This document shows, piece after piece, positions 48,653 through 58,549 of a stretch of DNA of 64,000 nucleotides. The stretch is from Clostridia bacterium (GTDB lineage: Bacteria > Bacillota > Clostridia > Christensenellales > CAG-138): assembly GCA_017523925.1 (NCBI GenBank), contig JAFWVQ010000035.1, positions 1-64,000 on the forward strand, in the 5' to 3' direction. Numbering within the stretch: position 1 is the stretch's first letter; each line of letters opens with the position of its first letter. The position numbers and the translations under genes were made by a program. The notes under the pieces were generated by a model. It made no database searches, was not told where the DNA came from, and saw nothing but the letters and a program-made list of their open reading frames with translations.

Positions 48653-51085
48653 ATGGCAAAGAAGAATCAGTTTCAGGAGCCGCGCGAGCCGAAGCTCCCC
48701 ATCATTATAAAGAGCATGGACGACGTTATGCATCAGTCCATGATGCCCTACGCCGAGCACGTTATTTTGGAGCGCGCCCTTCCGCGCGTTGAGGACGGCT
48801 TAAAGCCCGTTCAAAGGCGCATCCTCTACACGATGATGGAGCTTGGGCTTTCACCCGATAAGCCGCACAGAAAGTCCGCGCGCATCGTGGGCGACTGCCT
48901 CGGCAAATACCATCCGCACGGCGACAGCTCGGTTTACGATGCTATGGTCCGCATGGCGCAGGATTTCAATATGCGCGTTCCCATGGTCGACGGACACGGC
49001 AATTTCGGAAGTATGGACGGCGACTCCGCCGCCGCTATGCGCTACACCGAGGCGAGGATGACTCCCGCCGCGATGCAGATGCTTCGCGATATCGAGCGTG
49101 ACACCGTTAAATTCAGCCTCAATTTCGACGACACCTTGAAGGAGCCGGACCTGCTCCCCGGCAGGCTACCGAACCTTCTTATAAACGGCTCAAACGGCAT
49201 CGCCGTAGGTCTTACTACGTCCATTCCGCCGCATAACCCCACCGAGGCGATAGACGCGGTCATCGCAAGGATAAACGACCCCGAGATAAGCCTTGATAAG
49301 CTGCTTGAGATAATGCCCTGCCCGGATTTCCCGACCGGCGGCTACCTTATCGATTCGCTCGAGATTCGCGCCGCCTACGAAACGGGGCGCGGCAAGCTCA
49401 CCAACCGTGCGAAAACGCATTTCGAGCCGCTGAAAAACGGCAAAACGAATATCGTCATAACCGAGTTCCCGTACCAGGTCAATAAAGCCTCCGCGCTTGA
49501 AAAGATTCTCGCGCTCGTTCAGCAAAAATCCAAATCCGCCTTTGCGGGCATAAGCGATATAAGGGATGAATCGGACAGAACGGGCGTTCGCGCGGTCATC
49601 GAGGTCAAGAAGGATTTCGATCCGCAGAAGGTGCTGAACGCGCTTTTCAAATATTCCGATCTTCAAAAGACCGTCAGCGTTATAATGGTCGCGATCGCCG
49701 AGGGAAAGCCCAAGCTTCTGAGCCTCACCGAGCTTATCGACTACTACATCAAGCACCAGGACGAGGTTGTAACAAGGCGCTGCCAAAACGAGCTCGAGCA
49801 GGCGGAGCGCCGCAGCCATATCCTCGAAGGTCTGATGATCGCGCTTCTCAATATCGACGAGGTTATCGCGCTGATCCGCGCTTCAAAATCGCCCAAGGAA
49901 GCAAAGGTCGGCTTGATGGAACGCTTTGAGCTTACCCAGCTTCAGGCCGAGGCGATACTCGATCTGCGGCTCCAAAGGCTCACCAACCTTGAGCAGCTCG
50001 AGATCGAAAGGGAGTTCAACGACATCAAAAAGCAGATCAAGCGCCTCAAGGACATTCTTGCATCGAAAAAGAAGCTCCATGCGCTGATCGTGGACGAGCT
50101 GACCGCGATACGCGAGCAGTTCAAGTCCGAGCGCCGCACCCAGCTTATCGGCGACGACGGCGCGGAGGTCGAGCAGGAAGCAAAGGAAGCGATAAGTGAG
50201 CCCGCCACGGTGCTGCTTCTTTCGGAAAACAGGATCAGAAGGCTGCAGCCGAAGTCCGTTACGCCCGATCTTCTCGCGGCGGAAAAGCCAATTGCCGTCT
50301 TCCCAAGCTCCACCGAACGGAGCCTGCGGCTGTTTACGAGCCACGGCGCGCTGATCACCTTGAACGTGGGCGACATTCCCGAAACCAAGCCCGATAAGAA
50401 GCCCACCAACCTCTCCGCGATAGTCGAAATGGAGGGGGATGAGCGCATAGTCGGCGCATTTGACGATGATTTCGCGCGCGGCCTGATGTTCTTCTACACC
50501 GCGCAGGGCATGGTCAAAGCGACCGAGGCGAGGGAATACATAACGCGCACCAAGCGCATCGCCGCCGTGAACGTTAAGGACGGCGACACGGTACTTTCGG
50601 TCGAGTACATCCCCGAGCCCCTGGAGGAGGACAGCATAATTCTCATCACCGAAAAGGCGATGAGCATCCGCTTCATGGCGGATACCGTGCCGACCATGGG
50701 CAGAGCCAGCGCGGGCGTAAAGGGCATCAAGCTCGAAGCGGGGGATAAGGTCATCTTCGCAAGCCATATCATCGACGAGGGCGAGCTTCTGACCGTTACC
50801 GACCGCGGCTACATGAAGCGCAGCTTCGTTTTCGACCACGATATCCAAGGCAGGCACGGCAAGGGCCTGCAGTGCTTCGGCTTCAAGAAGAACGGCTCGA
50901 ACGGCACGCGCATCGCCGCCGTTATGCACGTCACCGTGCCGCAGGAACTTGCGGCCGTTCAAAAGAGCGGCGCAGAAACGCCCTTCAACACCGAGGAGAT
51001 CAAGATCGATGCGCGCGCCGGAAGGGGCGAGCCCGTGGTCATGGTGCTCATGGACGACGTTGTGGTGGGGCTCGTTAAAAAGTAA
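48653..51085 (+). CDS. Type IIA DNA topoisomerase subunit A (GyrA/ParC type)
   Basis: This 810-residue DNA-cleaving subunit has the winged helix with catalytic Tyr131 in [10 protein letters not shown]. The quinolone-resistance region [18 protein letters not shown] has Ser92 and Asp96 at the positions of E. coli Ser83 and Asp87, the sensitive state. A coiled-coil arm (about 390-480) and a C-terminal beta-pinwheel (about 510-810) follow. A GyrA-box-like QGRHGKG lies in the last pinwheel blade (about 729) rather than at the start of the pinwheel as in gyrase. No gyrB/parE partner is adjacent. It could be ParC or a second GyrA, so I leave the symbol empty. Confidence 0.88.
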   Translation: MAKKNQFQEPREPKLPIIIKSMDDVMHQSMMPYAEHVILERALPRVEDGLKPVQRRILYTMMELGLSPDKPHRKSARIVGDCLGKYHPHGDSSVYDAMVRMAQDFNMRVPMVDGHGNFGSMDGDSAAAMRYTEARMTPAAMQMLRDIERDTVKFSLNFDDTLKEPDLLPGRLPNLLINGSNGIAVGLTTSIPPHNPTEAIDAVIARINDPEISLDKLLEIMPCPDFPTGGYLIDSLEIRAAYETGRGKLTNRAKTHFEPLKNGKTNIVITEFPYQVNKASALEKILALVQQKSKSAFAGISDIRDESDRTGVRAVIEVKKDFDPQKVLNALFKYSDLQKTVSVIMVAIAEGKPKLLSLTELIDYYIKHQDEVVTRRCQNELEQAERRSHILEGLMIALLNIDEVIALIRASKSPKEAKVGLMERFELTQLQAEAILDLRLQRLTNLEQLEIEREFNDIKKQIKRLKDILASKKKLHALIVDELTAIREQFKSERRTQLIGDDGAEVEQEAKEAISEPATVLLLSENRIRRLQPKSVTPDLLAAEKPIAVFPSSTERSLRLFTSHGALITLNVGDIPETKPDKKPTNLSAIVEMEGDERIVGAFDDDFARGLMFFYTAQGMVKATEAREYITRTKRIAAVNVKDGDTVLSVEYIPEPLEEDSIILITEKAMSIRFMADTVPTMGRASAGVKGIKLEAGDKVIFASHIIDEGELLTVTDRGYMKRSFVFDHDIQGRHGKGLQCFGFKKNGSNGTRIAAVMHVTVPQELAAVQKSGAETPFNTEEIKIDARAGRGEPVVMVLMDDVVVGLVKK

Positions 51086-51111
51086 GCTCTAAGAAAGAAT
51101 CGGGGGTAAAC

Positions 51112-52245
51112 ATGCTTCATTTCTTCACCCTTGGCTATATGCCGCAGTATGTTCCGATCGGCATCGTGCTCGGGCTCATCTGCGGCGCGTACACCTTTTT
51201 CCGCACTGCGGGGCTCATCCGTGCACTCGGAAGGAACCCGAAGAGCGCAAAAAGCCGCCTGCTTAGGCTTGCGCTCGCCGCTTTGAACCTGCCGTTCTGC
51301 TTCAATATGTGGGCGCCATCCTGCGTGCTGGCGTTCTATATCATGGTGAGCGGCATAATTGCCGATATCGTCGCCTTGATCGTGCATAAGCTTTTCAAAA
51401 AGACGGGCAGTAGATTCTACCTTCTCGGGGGTCTTGCGGCGATCGTGTTCGCAGCGCTGCTCGCGCACGGGCTGTACGGCATGAACCGGATCGTTAAAAC
51501 AGAGTACCGCGTTGCTTCCGATAAGGTAACAAAGCCATATAGAATCGTGTTTATAAGCGACACGCATTACGGCACGGTTCAGAATAAGGCGCTTCTTAAG
51601 GCCGGCATCGACGATATCAACGCGCTTTCGCCGGATATCGTAGTGCTCGGAGGCGATATTGTGGACGAGCGCACCTCAAAGGCCGATATGCTCGAGGTTT
51701 TCTCGGAGTTCGGAAGGTTCAAGCCCACCTATGGCGTTTTCTATGTTTACGGCAACCACGATAATCAGCCCTATGAAACGGACTACATCGGCGGCGAGCG
51801 CACGTTCACCGATATCGAGCTTGAAAACGCGATCCTCGAAAACGGAATCGCGATACTTTCGGATAATTACGCGGTCGTCGGCGGTGAGATCATGCTCGCC
51901 GGCAGGGCGGATCTGGGCTGGCACAGAAACGAAAGAGCCGAGGCGGCGGATCTGGTTCACGGCGCTTCAAACGAGCTTATGTGGGTAATGCTCGATCATC
52001 AGCCGATCGAAACCGAAGAAAACGCGGCTCTCGGCTTCGAGCTCCAGCTCTCGGGGCATACCCACGGCGGGCAGATCTGGCCATACCCGATCATGCACAG
52101 GCTTATGGGCATCCTCAACTACGGCGAATACAGAATAGGCGATATGACGCATATCACCTCCTCCGGCTTCACAGGCTGGGGCTGGCCCGTTAGAAACGCA
52201 TATTTCTGCGAATATGTCGTGGTGGACGTTATCCCGGCGGAGTGA
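51112..52245 (+). CDS. Polytopic membrane metallophosphoesterase (YkuE-like)
   Basis: This 377-residue protein has about four N-terminal membrane helices (within 1-125) followed by a calcineurin-like domain with motifs DTHYG (about 147), GGDIVD (about 181), YGNHDN (about 216), LDHQP (His about 300) and SGHTHGGQIWPYP (about 318). The GHTHGGQ form is typical of the YkuE group, which acts on lipid phosphates or other phosphoesters at the membrane. Substrate unknown. It follows the topoisomerase gene by 26 bp and precedes the lipoprotein array. Confidence 0.85.
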   Translation: MLHFFTLGYMPQYVPIGIVLGLICGAYTFFRTAGLIRALGRNPKSAKSRLLRLALAALNLPFCFNMWAPSCVLAFYIMVSGIIADIVALIVHKLFKKTGSRFYLLGGLAAIVFAALLAHGLYGMNRIVKTEYRVASDKVTKPYRIVFISDTHYGTVQNKALLKAGIDDINALSPDIVVLGGDIVDERTSKADMLEVFSEFGRFKPTYGVFYVYGNHDNQPYETDYIGGERTFTDIELENAILENGIAILSDNYAVVGGEIMLAGRADLGWHRNERAEAADLVHGASNELMWVMLDHQPIETEENAALGFELQLSGHTHGGQIWPYPIMHRLMGILNYGEYRIGDMTHITSSGFTGWGWPVRNAYFCEYVVVDVIPAE

Positions 52246-52310
52246 ACCCGAGCTGCTGCTAAAAAGCGCAGCAACCGATTATTAACTTTTTGTGACAAGG
52301 CCCGTTTTGC

Positions 52311-52339
52311 TTGCAATTCGGGCTTTTATATACTAAAAT
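52311..52339 (+). promoter_or_regulatory. Likely promoter of the lipoprotein array
   Basis: TTGCAA (52311-52316), a 17-bp spacer and TAAAAT (52334-52339), 34 bp before the first lipoprotein start. Confidence 0.55.
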
Positions 52340-52372
52340 AAAGGCGCAGCAAACGAAAGGAAGTCTGGGAAA

Positions 52373-53548
52373 ATGAAGAAGATAGGGAAGCCGATATCAA
52401 TAATACTTATCCTGCTCATGCTCGGTGCATGCGCGCCTGTTGATGTTCCCAAAACGCCCGATCCGAGCGAAGCGGCGCATACAGCTGCGCCTACGGAGAC
52501 GGTGACCGCCGCGCCCACGGTTACGCCGGAGCCAACGACCGCACCAACGGAAACCCCGATTCCCACCCCAACGCCGAATCCGTTCCTGCCACCACAGCTC
52601 GGCAACCTTATCGGCGGGCCGATCCTGCCGGAGCCGTATAAATACTTCGTGCTGAAGGGCGAGGGCGATCTGTTCTATGTTTACGATACCATGGGCGAGC
52701 TTATTAAGATCATAGCTGATGGAGGATACTATTATGATCGCTCCCCCGTTGGAATTTACAGCGAATACGGGATGATCGGCGGCTTTTCATTCAAACTGAT
52801 GGATTCGATCGAAAACTATGACCGCGTTGCCGATTTCGTGCTGCATATAGAAGACGGCGAGCTTATTGAGATAATGGATGCATACTATGAAAACCCGATA
52901 CCGATAAAGCAAAACGGTCTCGGCATGGGAAAGCACGGCGGCGTGCTTCGCATAGACGGAAAATACCTGCTTCTTGAAGCGGAGTATAACGAGGAAACGG
53001 GCAAAATGGATTACGGCCGCTGCGTATGGCTGGATGATTCGGGAACGGTAATCGGCGAATTCGATCCCGCGCCTTTCGGCGTGATCCGAGGCGTTCTTGC
53101 GGAAAAGTATCTTATCTGCGAGGACAGCATAAGGGAAAACTCGGAGTTTAGCTGCAAGGTGGTCACTCTTGACGGCGAAGTGCTGATTTCGGATATTGAG
53201 CCGGTAACGGACGGTTGGTTCAGGCATGACTATGAAGAAGCTTTGCGGGGCATAGGCTGGTATTGCATATCGTTCGACTGCGTAAAGGTCGGCGAAAAAG
53301 CATGGTGCAGGCTCGATCGGTATGGCCGATTCGTGCCTTGCGAAGAGTATCCGAATCATTCCTATTATCCCGATATCACCACCGATCCGGTAAAAGTCTC
53401 GGGCTATAAGCTCATTACGGATCACGGCTACGGTGCGCCCGGCGTCTACGCCGGAATAAAGCGCGGGGGCAACTGGCTCTTCAAAATTTACGATCCGAGC
53501 CTCGTGAGCGATTCTCATCGAACCGAAAAACATGCTCCCGATTGGTGA
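52373..53548 (+). CDS. Array lipoprotein 1 (novel paralogous family)
   Basis: This 391-residue lipoprotein has a signal peptide with lipobox LGAC (Cys20), a Pro/Thr-rich stalk (about 35-70) and a globular domain. Three blocks shared with the other array members are: N-block QLGNLIGG...YFVLKGEGDLFYVYDTMGEL (about 75-110); middle block IGEFDPAPFGVIRGV (about 223-237); and C-block GVYAGIKRGGNWLFKIYDP (about 361-379) followed by SDS and a terminal DW. Short D-x-x-G strands recur, reminiscent of WG/KWG or beta-propeller repeats, but this is an inference. No catalytic motif is seen. It heads the array, with its own promoter. Confidence 0.75.
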   Translation: MKKIGKPISIILILLMLGACAPVDVPKTPDPSEAAHTAAPTETVTAAPTVTPEPTTAPTETPIPTPTPNPFLPPQLGNLIGGPILPEPYKYFVLKGEGDLFYVYDTMGELIKIIADGGYYYDRSPVGIYSEYGMIGGFSFKLMDSIENYDRVADFVLHIEDGELIEIMDAYYENPIPIKQNGLGMGKHGGVLRIDGKYLLLEAEYNEETGKMDYGRCVWLDDSGTVIGEFDPAPFGVIRGVLAEKYLICEDSIRENSEFSCKVVTLDGEVLISDIEPVTDGWFRHDYEEALRGIGWYCISFDCVKVGEKAWCRLDRYGRFVPCEEYPNHSYYPDITTDPVKVSGYKLITDHGYGAPGVYAGIKRGGNWLFKIYDPSLVSDSHRTEKHAPDW

Positions 53549-53552
53549 TAAA

Positions 53553-54743
53553 ATGATAAAAAATACGATTAAAAACTGCATACGAATCATCGGCATCCTG
53601 CTTGCCTTTCTGCTTATCCTACCGCTTCTTTGCTGCGCGAGGGACACGGGAAAGACTCCAAACGAAACCTACGCGCCCGCGACCGATCCTATAACGGGCG
53701 AGCGCGTTCGCGTAACGCCCAAGCCGCGATCAACGGCGCCGCCGGATTTTTCATCGGAAGGGCTCAGCTTTCCTACCACGGGCGCAGGGCTCGGCAATCT
53801 GACGGGCGGCCGCATCTTCCCCGAGCCGGCAGAATATCTGGTGCTCGGCGGCAGCGGCGGAGTTCACTACGTTTACTCAAGCATGGGCGAGCTGCGCGGA
53901 GTTTTCCAAAGCCACTTTGATTTCACGGGCTTCTATGGCGAATATGGAGTCTGCGGCAATTTCAGCCTTAAGCTGATGGATTATTTCCGGACGTACATTT
54001 GGCGCAGCGCGGATGTGTTTGTTGGCGTGGAACGCGAAGATGAAAATAGGACAGCGGTCAGCATAACCGACTGGCGCTGCGAAAAAACGGTAATGATCGA
54101 GGGCGGCGGCATCGACCTCGGCCGGTGCGGAACGCTGTTTCATGTCGAAAACAAGTATCTCGCGGTGTTCAAGGACTATTCAAACAGGGCGGATATCGAA
54201 TACGCCGAGCCGGATATAGTAAAGCTGACGCTCATCGATCAGGACGGCTCGATCATCGGCGAGATAGATAACGCGCCATTTAACTCGATCGCGGGCGTGC
54301 TCGGCGGCAAATATCTCGTTTGTTACGACGAAAACAACGTCGTTTTCGATGAGGATGATTGGGTGCTCTACGATCTTTACGATATTTCGGGAAATCTTAT
54401 CGAGGAAAAAGTCGTTGTGCGCTGGTATAACGATCTTTCCTCTACAATGTTTGGCGATTATTACTATAAAAACGGCAGATGGTACGACTGCGAAGGCAAT
54501 GAATGCGATGCTTACCCGAGGGAGGACGCCATGAGCGATATCCATTTGGCAACCGAGCGCATCGAGCTTGAGGGCGTAAGCATTCGTATCGGCGGCTGGA
54601 GGGCAGGGGGATTCGGCGTTCAAACGGAAAGAGGCATATACGCGGGCGTTGTGGATGAGGAGGGCAGCTGGCTTTTCAAGATCTACAGCCCGGTGCTCGA
54701 TTCGGACTCTAAGCCGAAGCGCAAATCGTTTTTATTTGATTGA
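53553..54743 (+). CDS. Array lipoprotein 2
   Basis: This 396-residue paralogue has a signal peptide ending LPLLCC, so the exact lipidated Cys is uncertain and the lipobox is weak. The stalk is short (about 25-75) and less repetitive than in the others. Shared blocks are LGNLTGGRIFPEP...HYVYSSMGEL, IGEIDNAPFNSIAGVLGGKYLV and GIYAGVVDEEGSWLFKIYSP, then SDS. It is the most divergent member: Asn replaces Gly after the PF of the middle block, and it has an extra acidic loop about residue 265. An in-frame ATG at 53532 overlaps gene 1; 53553 gives a better signal peptide. Confidence 0.72.
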   Translation: MIKNTIKNCIRIIGILLAFLLILPLLCCARDTGKTPNETYAPATDPITGERVRVTPKPRSTAPPDFSSEGLSFPTTGAGLGNLTGGRIFPEPAEYLVLGGSGGVHYVYSSMGELRGVFQSHFDFTGFYGEYGVCGNFSLKLMDYFRTYIWRSADVFVGVEREDENRTAVSITDWRCEKTVMIEGGGIDLGRCGTLFHVENKYLAVFKDYSNRADIEYAEPDIVKLTLIDQDGSIIGEIDNAPFNSIAGVLGGKYLVCYDENNVVFDEDDWVLYDLYDISGNLIEEKVVVRWYNDLSSTMFGDYYYKNGRWYDCEGNECDAYPREDAMSDIHLATERIELEGVSIRIGGWRAGGFGVQTERGIYAGVVDEEGSWLFKIYSPVLDSDSKPKRKSFLFD

Positions 54744-54758
54744 TGCAGGGAGGGTAAT

Positions 54759-55913
54759 ATGAAACGCCTATCCATTACAGCGATAATACTTTCGGCAATA
54801 CTGCTTTCGCTTCTTTCCTGTGCAAAAAACGGGGGAGCGGGGACTGAAACGAATACCGCCGAGCCCGCCGAAACTGTGGCGCCTGCGCTGCCCGTCCTTC
54901 CCGCAAGAGGCAGGCTCGGAAACCTCATTGGAGGTGAGATATTCCCCGACCCCGCAAAGTATCTCGTTTTGAAGGGCGAGGGCGATCTTTACTATATCTA
55001 CGACCGCATGGGCGAGTTTGTGACGGTCTGCAAGGGCATGGGCTATCTTTCGGGCTTCTACGGCGAGGACGGCATTGTCGGCAATTTCTCGCTCAGGCTC
55101 ATGCAGAATATGGACGATTGGCAAACCTTCGGGCAGCTCATGCTGCATATCGTGGATGGCGAGCTGATCGAGTTTATCGACTGCTATACCGATAAAACCG
55201 TTCAGGTGAAGTCAAAAGGGCTGAGCATCGGCGAACAGGGCGGCGTTCTGCCATTTGATGATAAATACCTCGTTATTGAGGCGTATCACGATGAAAATGC
55301 CGATAAGGGGCGGGAGCTTCGCTATGAGCGCTGCACTTGGCTCGATCAAAACGGCGATATTGCGGGAGAATTCGACCCCGCGCCGTTCGGGCGTATTCGC
55401 GGCGTTTACGGCGGAAAGCATATCATAGCGATCGACGGGGGCGACGCCTCCGAGGATGAGGATCATTTCAAAACGAAGATATATTCGCTCTCCGGCGAAG
55501 CTTTGCTTGAGAATATCGAATCGGCTGATGCGGCGGTGTTTTATACGCTGAAGGAAGGCGAAGTGATCGACGGTTCCGTTTTTGAACGCAGGCTTACATT
55601 GGCGGAATATGCCTATACCGAGTTCGATCGCTGGTACGACAGCGCGCCGGAACCAATGCGAACTCCGCCTGCGGATGCTTATGATGTGGAATACAACAGG
55701 ATGCGCCGCTCAATCGAGCTTGAGGATCGCATCGTTATCGGCGACAACAGCGTGAATTGGTACAGCCTGCTGTTTTGGGAGAGCACACCCGAGCCCATCC
55801 GCATCTACGTTGGCGTTAAGGACGGGGCGGGGAACTGGCTTTTCAAGATATTCAATCCCGCGCTCGCAAACGATTCAAAGCGCAGACCAAGATCCGTTTT
55901 TGGGATCGGCTAA
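54759..55913 (+). CDS. Array lipoprotein 3
   Basis: This 384-residue paralogue has lipobox LLSC (about 21) and a short Thr/Glu/Ala/Pro stalk. Blocks are LGNLIGGEIFPDP...YYIYDRMGEF, AGEFDPAPFGRIRGVYGGK and RIYVGVKDGAGNWLFKIFNP, then NDS. Between blocks it shares an IVDGELIEFID segment with member 1 (IEDGELIEIMD), so 1 and 3 are the closest pair by eye. It starts 15 bp after member 2 with GGGAGGG upstream, consistent with an operon. Confidence 0.75.
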   Translation: MKRLSITAIILSAILLSLLSCAKNGGAGTETNTAEPAETVAPALPVLPARGRLGNLIGGEIFPDPAKYLVLKGEGDLYYIYDRMGEFVTVCKGMGYLSGFYGEDGIVGNFSLRLMQNMDDWQTFGQLMLHIVDGELIEFIDCYTDKTVQVKSKGLSIGEQGGVLPFDDKYLVIEAYHDENADKGRELRYERCTWLDQNGDIAGEFDPAPFGRIRGVYGGKHIIAIDGGDASEDEDHFKTKIYSLSGEALLENIESADAAVFYTLKEGEVIDGSVFERRLTLAEYAYTEFDRWYDSAPEPMRTPPADAYDVEYNRMRRSIELEDRIVIGDNSVNWYSLLFWESTPEPIRIYVGVKDGAGNWLFKIFNPALANDSKRRPRSVFGIG

Positions 55914-55954
55914 GGAGTGAATTATAAACAAATTATGAACTTTAATAGAACCAC

Positions 55955-55983
55955 TTGAATATATGCCCCTTATCCAATATAAT
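55955..55983 (+). promoter_or_regulatory. Promoter of the PstS-like lipoprotein gene
   Basis: TTGAAT (55955-55960), a 17-bp spacer and TATAAT (55978-55983), in an AT-rich gap after member 3. Confidence 0.75.
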
Positions 55984-56033
55984 ACGCATGGCGAACGGCA
56001 AAGCGAAATGCCGTTCGCGGAAAGGAATGAAAA

Positions 56034-57092
56034 ATGAAACGCATTCTTGCTTTTGTACTTGCACTCACCCTTGCCTTCGCGCTCGTTTCCTGCGCGAACC
56101 GGGATAAGCCCGATCCCACGCCCGATCCTTCGGAAGTGACGAGCGAAGCGCCCACCGGCAACCCTACCGATGCACCGACCGATGCACCCACCGACGAGCC
56201 GACCGAGGCACCCACCGATGAGCCTAGCGGCGAACCCACCGATGAGCCGACCGAGGCGCCGAATCCCCCCGTGATGCGCCCCTCCTGCTCCTACGATGAG
56301 TACCCCCGCTTCGACGGCTCCACCGCGAATATCCCCCTTGCAATGAGCCTTATCCAGTTCGTTACCGGCTGCACCGAGGCTCAGGCAGAGGCAAAGTGCT
56401 CCGTCAGCACCACCGACTATTCCTATGAGGCGCTCGATAAGGGCGAGGCGGATATGCTGCTCGTTTACGAAGCAAGCAAGCCCACCAAGGAGCAGTACGA
56501 TCCCGAAAACCGCTTCGATATGCGCCCGATCGGCCTCGATGCGCTCGTTTTCATCGTTAATAAGGATAACCCCGTGAACAGCCTCACCGAGGAGCAGGTC
56601 AAGGGCATCTACACCGGCGAGATCACGAACTGGAAGGAAGTCGGCGGTCTCGATCAGGAGATCAAGGCGTTCCAGCGTCCCGTTCTCAGCGGCAGCCAGA
56701 CCCTAATGCTCGACCTTGTTATGAAGGGCACCGAGATGGCTTCCCCCGAGGAGGTCACCGTTTCTGTCACCATGAGCGACGTTATCAGCGATATCGCCGC
56801 CTACGACAGCAGCGCGAATGCGATCGGCTACTCCGTGTTCTACTACGCAAGCTATATGTACAACCAGCCGAACCTCAAGTTCATCACGATAAACGGCGTT
56901 GAGCCCACCTATGAAACCATCAATGCGGGCGAGTATCCCTACATCAACCCGTTCTACGCGATTATACCAAAGACCAACCCGAACGAGATCGCGAAGACCA
57001 TCGTGGACTGGCTCGAGACCCCCGAGGGTCAGACCCTCGTTGCCACCTGCGGCTACGTTCCCTACATGAAGGGCATAACCGCCAATCAGTAA
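56034..57092 (+). CDS. PstS-like phosphate-binding lipoprotein
   Basis: This 352-residue lipoprotein has lipobox LVSC (Cys20), a repetitive stalk of PTDAPTDEPTEAP type (about 35-80) and a periplasmic-binding-protein-like domain of the PstS family. Visible family segments are RFDGSTANIPLA (ligand loop), DLVFIVNKDNPVNSLT-like LVFIVNKDNPVNSL, IYTGEITNWKEVGG and RPVLSGSQTLM with TSxAIGYSVFYY-like NAIGYSVFYY. Members bind phosphate or related oxyanions for ABC uptake, but no pstCAB genes are nearby. Its codon use is more biased than that of the flanking paralogues, suggesting higher expression. It has its own promoter and a hairpin after the stop. Ligand uncertain. Confidence 0.82.
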   Translation: MKRILAFVLALTLAFALVSCANRDKPDPTPDPSEVTSEAPTGNPTDAPTDAPTDEPTEAPTDEPSGEPTDEPTEAPNPPVMRPSCSYDEYPRFDGSTANIPLAMSLIQFVTGCTEAQAEAKCSVSTTDYSYEALDKGEADMLLVYEASKPTKEQYDPENRFDMRPIGLDALVFIVNKDNPVNSLTEEQVKGIYTGEITNWKEVGGLDQEIKAFQRPVLSGSQTLMLDLVMKGTEMASPEEVTVSVTMSDVISDIAAYDSSANAIGYSVFYYASYMYNQPNLKFITINGVEPTYETINAGEYPYINPFYAIIPKTNPNEIAKTIVDWLETPEGQTLVATCGYVPYMKGITANQ

Positions 57093-57113
57093 TTATAATA
57101 AAGCATAATTGAA

Positions 57114-57139
57114 TTGAGCGCCGAGACTTCGGCGCTCAA
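57114..57139. terminator. Hairpin after the PstS-like gene
   Basis: TTGAGCGCCGA (57114-57124) pairs with TCGGCGCTCAA (57129-57139) across a 4-nt loop. The T tract after it is poor, so it may be an incomplete terminator allowing read-through to member 4. Confidence 0.6.
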
Positions 57140-57177
57140 AACCTATTTGGAGAAACAAATCTTACGGAGGGAACCCC

Positions 57178-58506
57178 ATGAAACCGAAAAGCGCCGCCGC
57201 GCTTCTGCTTAGTTTAGCGATGCTCCTTTTCTGCGCCTGCGCTCCAACCGATAAACAGCAAGATACGCCCGAACCCACGGCGGAAGCCACCGCCGCGCCG
57301 ACGGATAAGCCGACGGCAGTTCCGACCGACGCGCCGACGGATGCGCCGACGGCAGTTCCCACCGAAGAACCCACTCCGAAGCCGACAGGCAGACCCACCG
57401 CGCCTCCGGATGCGGGCGAGATGCCGAGTTTTCCCGGTGCGGTGCAGCTTGGAAACCTTATCGGCGGCGAGCTGTTTCCCGAGCCGGGGATGTATTTTGT
57501 GCTGAACGGGGAAAGCGATCTCAAGTATGTTTACGACCGCTTCGGCGAGCTTGTTTCAAGCTTCAACATTACCGATTACGAGGATCACTGGCTGGATAGC
57601 GGGGGATTCTTCGGCGAGCACGGTGCGCCCTGGGGCTACAGCATCGAGCGCGGGGAAAACCTGCCGGATTACCGCTTGTTCGGCGATCTTGCGCTTATTG
57701 CAAGATCCGACGGATACTGCGTTTTGGAAAACGGCGAGGAGTGGCGAGGCTTCGTTATATCGGACATTAGGACGGGGCTGCTTGAGGAGCATCCTTTGAT
57801 GAACGGAGCGGAGGATATCGAGCTGGAAAGCTTTAATTACGACACGGGCAGCTATGAGTTTGTAAAGGCGAGAGGCTTCCGCATCGGTGAAGCGGGAGGG
57901 ATACTTCATATAGACGGAAAGTATCTGGTGATCGAGAGATACTATGAATTCGTAAGCGATTCCGATTGGTATATGCACCGCCCCGGACCTGCCAAAGCCG
58001 TGCTGTTCGATGAAAACGGCGCGAGGCTCGGCGAGGTGGACACCGCTCCCTTCGGCACGGTGCGCGGAGTTTTCGGCGGCAAATACATAATCGGCGAAAG
58101 GATGCTTCCGGAGGAGGAATGGTACTTTGACGGGTCGAATTACGTTCAAACCGCGAAAAGCCTCTACACCCTCTCGGGCGAGCTCGTGATGGACAATGTA
58201 GAACCCATCGTGTCGGACGGCTTTGCGGCGGACGAGGAGATCGGCGCGGGCTGGATGATCTGCGCATCCTACCTCAAGGATAGGGAAGGCGGCGTATTTA
58301 ACAGCGCGTTTGAGAGCATAGAGGAGCTGCCCGCGGATGCGAAAAAGGGCGAGTATTCGAGCCTGTACCGTCCGTTGGAGTTGGAAAACAGAGTTTTTGT
58401 GGAAAGCGGCGTTTATGTAGGCATAAAGGACGATGAGGGAAACTGGCTTTTCCGCATCTACAACCCCAATTTTGCGAGCGATTCGCAAAGGGAAGACCGA
58501 TGGTAA
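57178..58506 (+). CDS. Array lipoprotein 4
   Basis: This 442-residue paralogue has lipobox FCAC (about 21) and a long PT-repeat stalk (about 30-78, units like PTDAPTDAPTAVPT). Blocks are LGNLIGGELFPEP...KYVYDRFGEL, LGEVDTAPFGTVRGVFGGKYII and GVYVGIKDDEGNWLFRIYNP, then SDS and a terminal W. It shares with member 6 a GE(H)G(A/M)P(W/Y)GYSIERGE segment after the first block. It is preceded by GGAGGG. Function unknown. Confidence 0.75.
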   Translation: MKPKSAAALLLSLAMLLFCACAPTDKQQDTPEPTAEATAAPTDKPTAVPTDAPTDAPTAVPTEEPTPKPTGRPTAPPDAGEMPSFPGAVQLGNLIGGELFPEPGMYFVLNGESDLKYVYDRFGELVSSFNITDYEDHWLDSGGFFGEHGAPWGYSIERGENLPDYRLFGDLALIARSDGYCVLENGEEWRGFVISDIRTGLLEEHPLMNGAEDIELESFNYDTGSYEFVKARGFRIGEAGGILHIDGKYLVIERYYEFVSDSDWYMHRPGPAKAVLFDENGARLGEVDTAPFGTVRGVFGGKYIIGERMLPEEEWYFDGSNYVQTAKSLYTLSGELVMDNVEPIVSDGFAADEEIGAGWMICASYLKDREGGVFNSAFESIEELPADAKKGEYSSLYRPLELENRVFVESGVYVGIKDDEGNWLFRIYNPNFASDSQREDRW

Positions 58507-58549
58507 TCAAAGGAAACTGTAATTCTTTTATCTAAGGGAGATCATGAAA

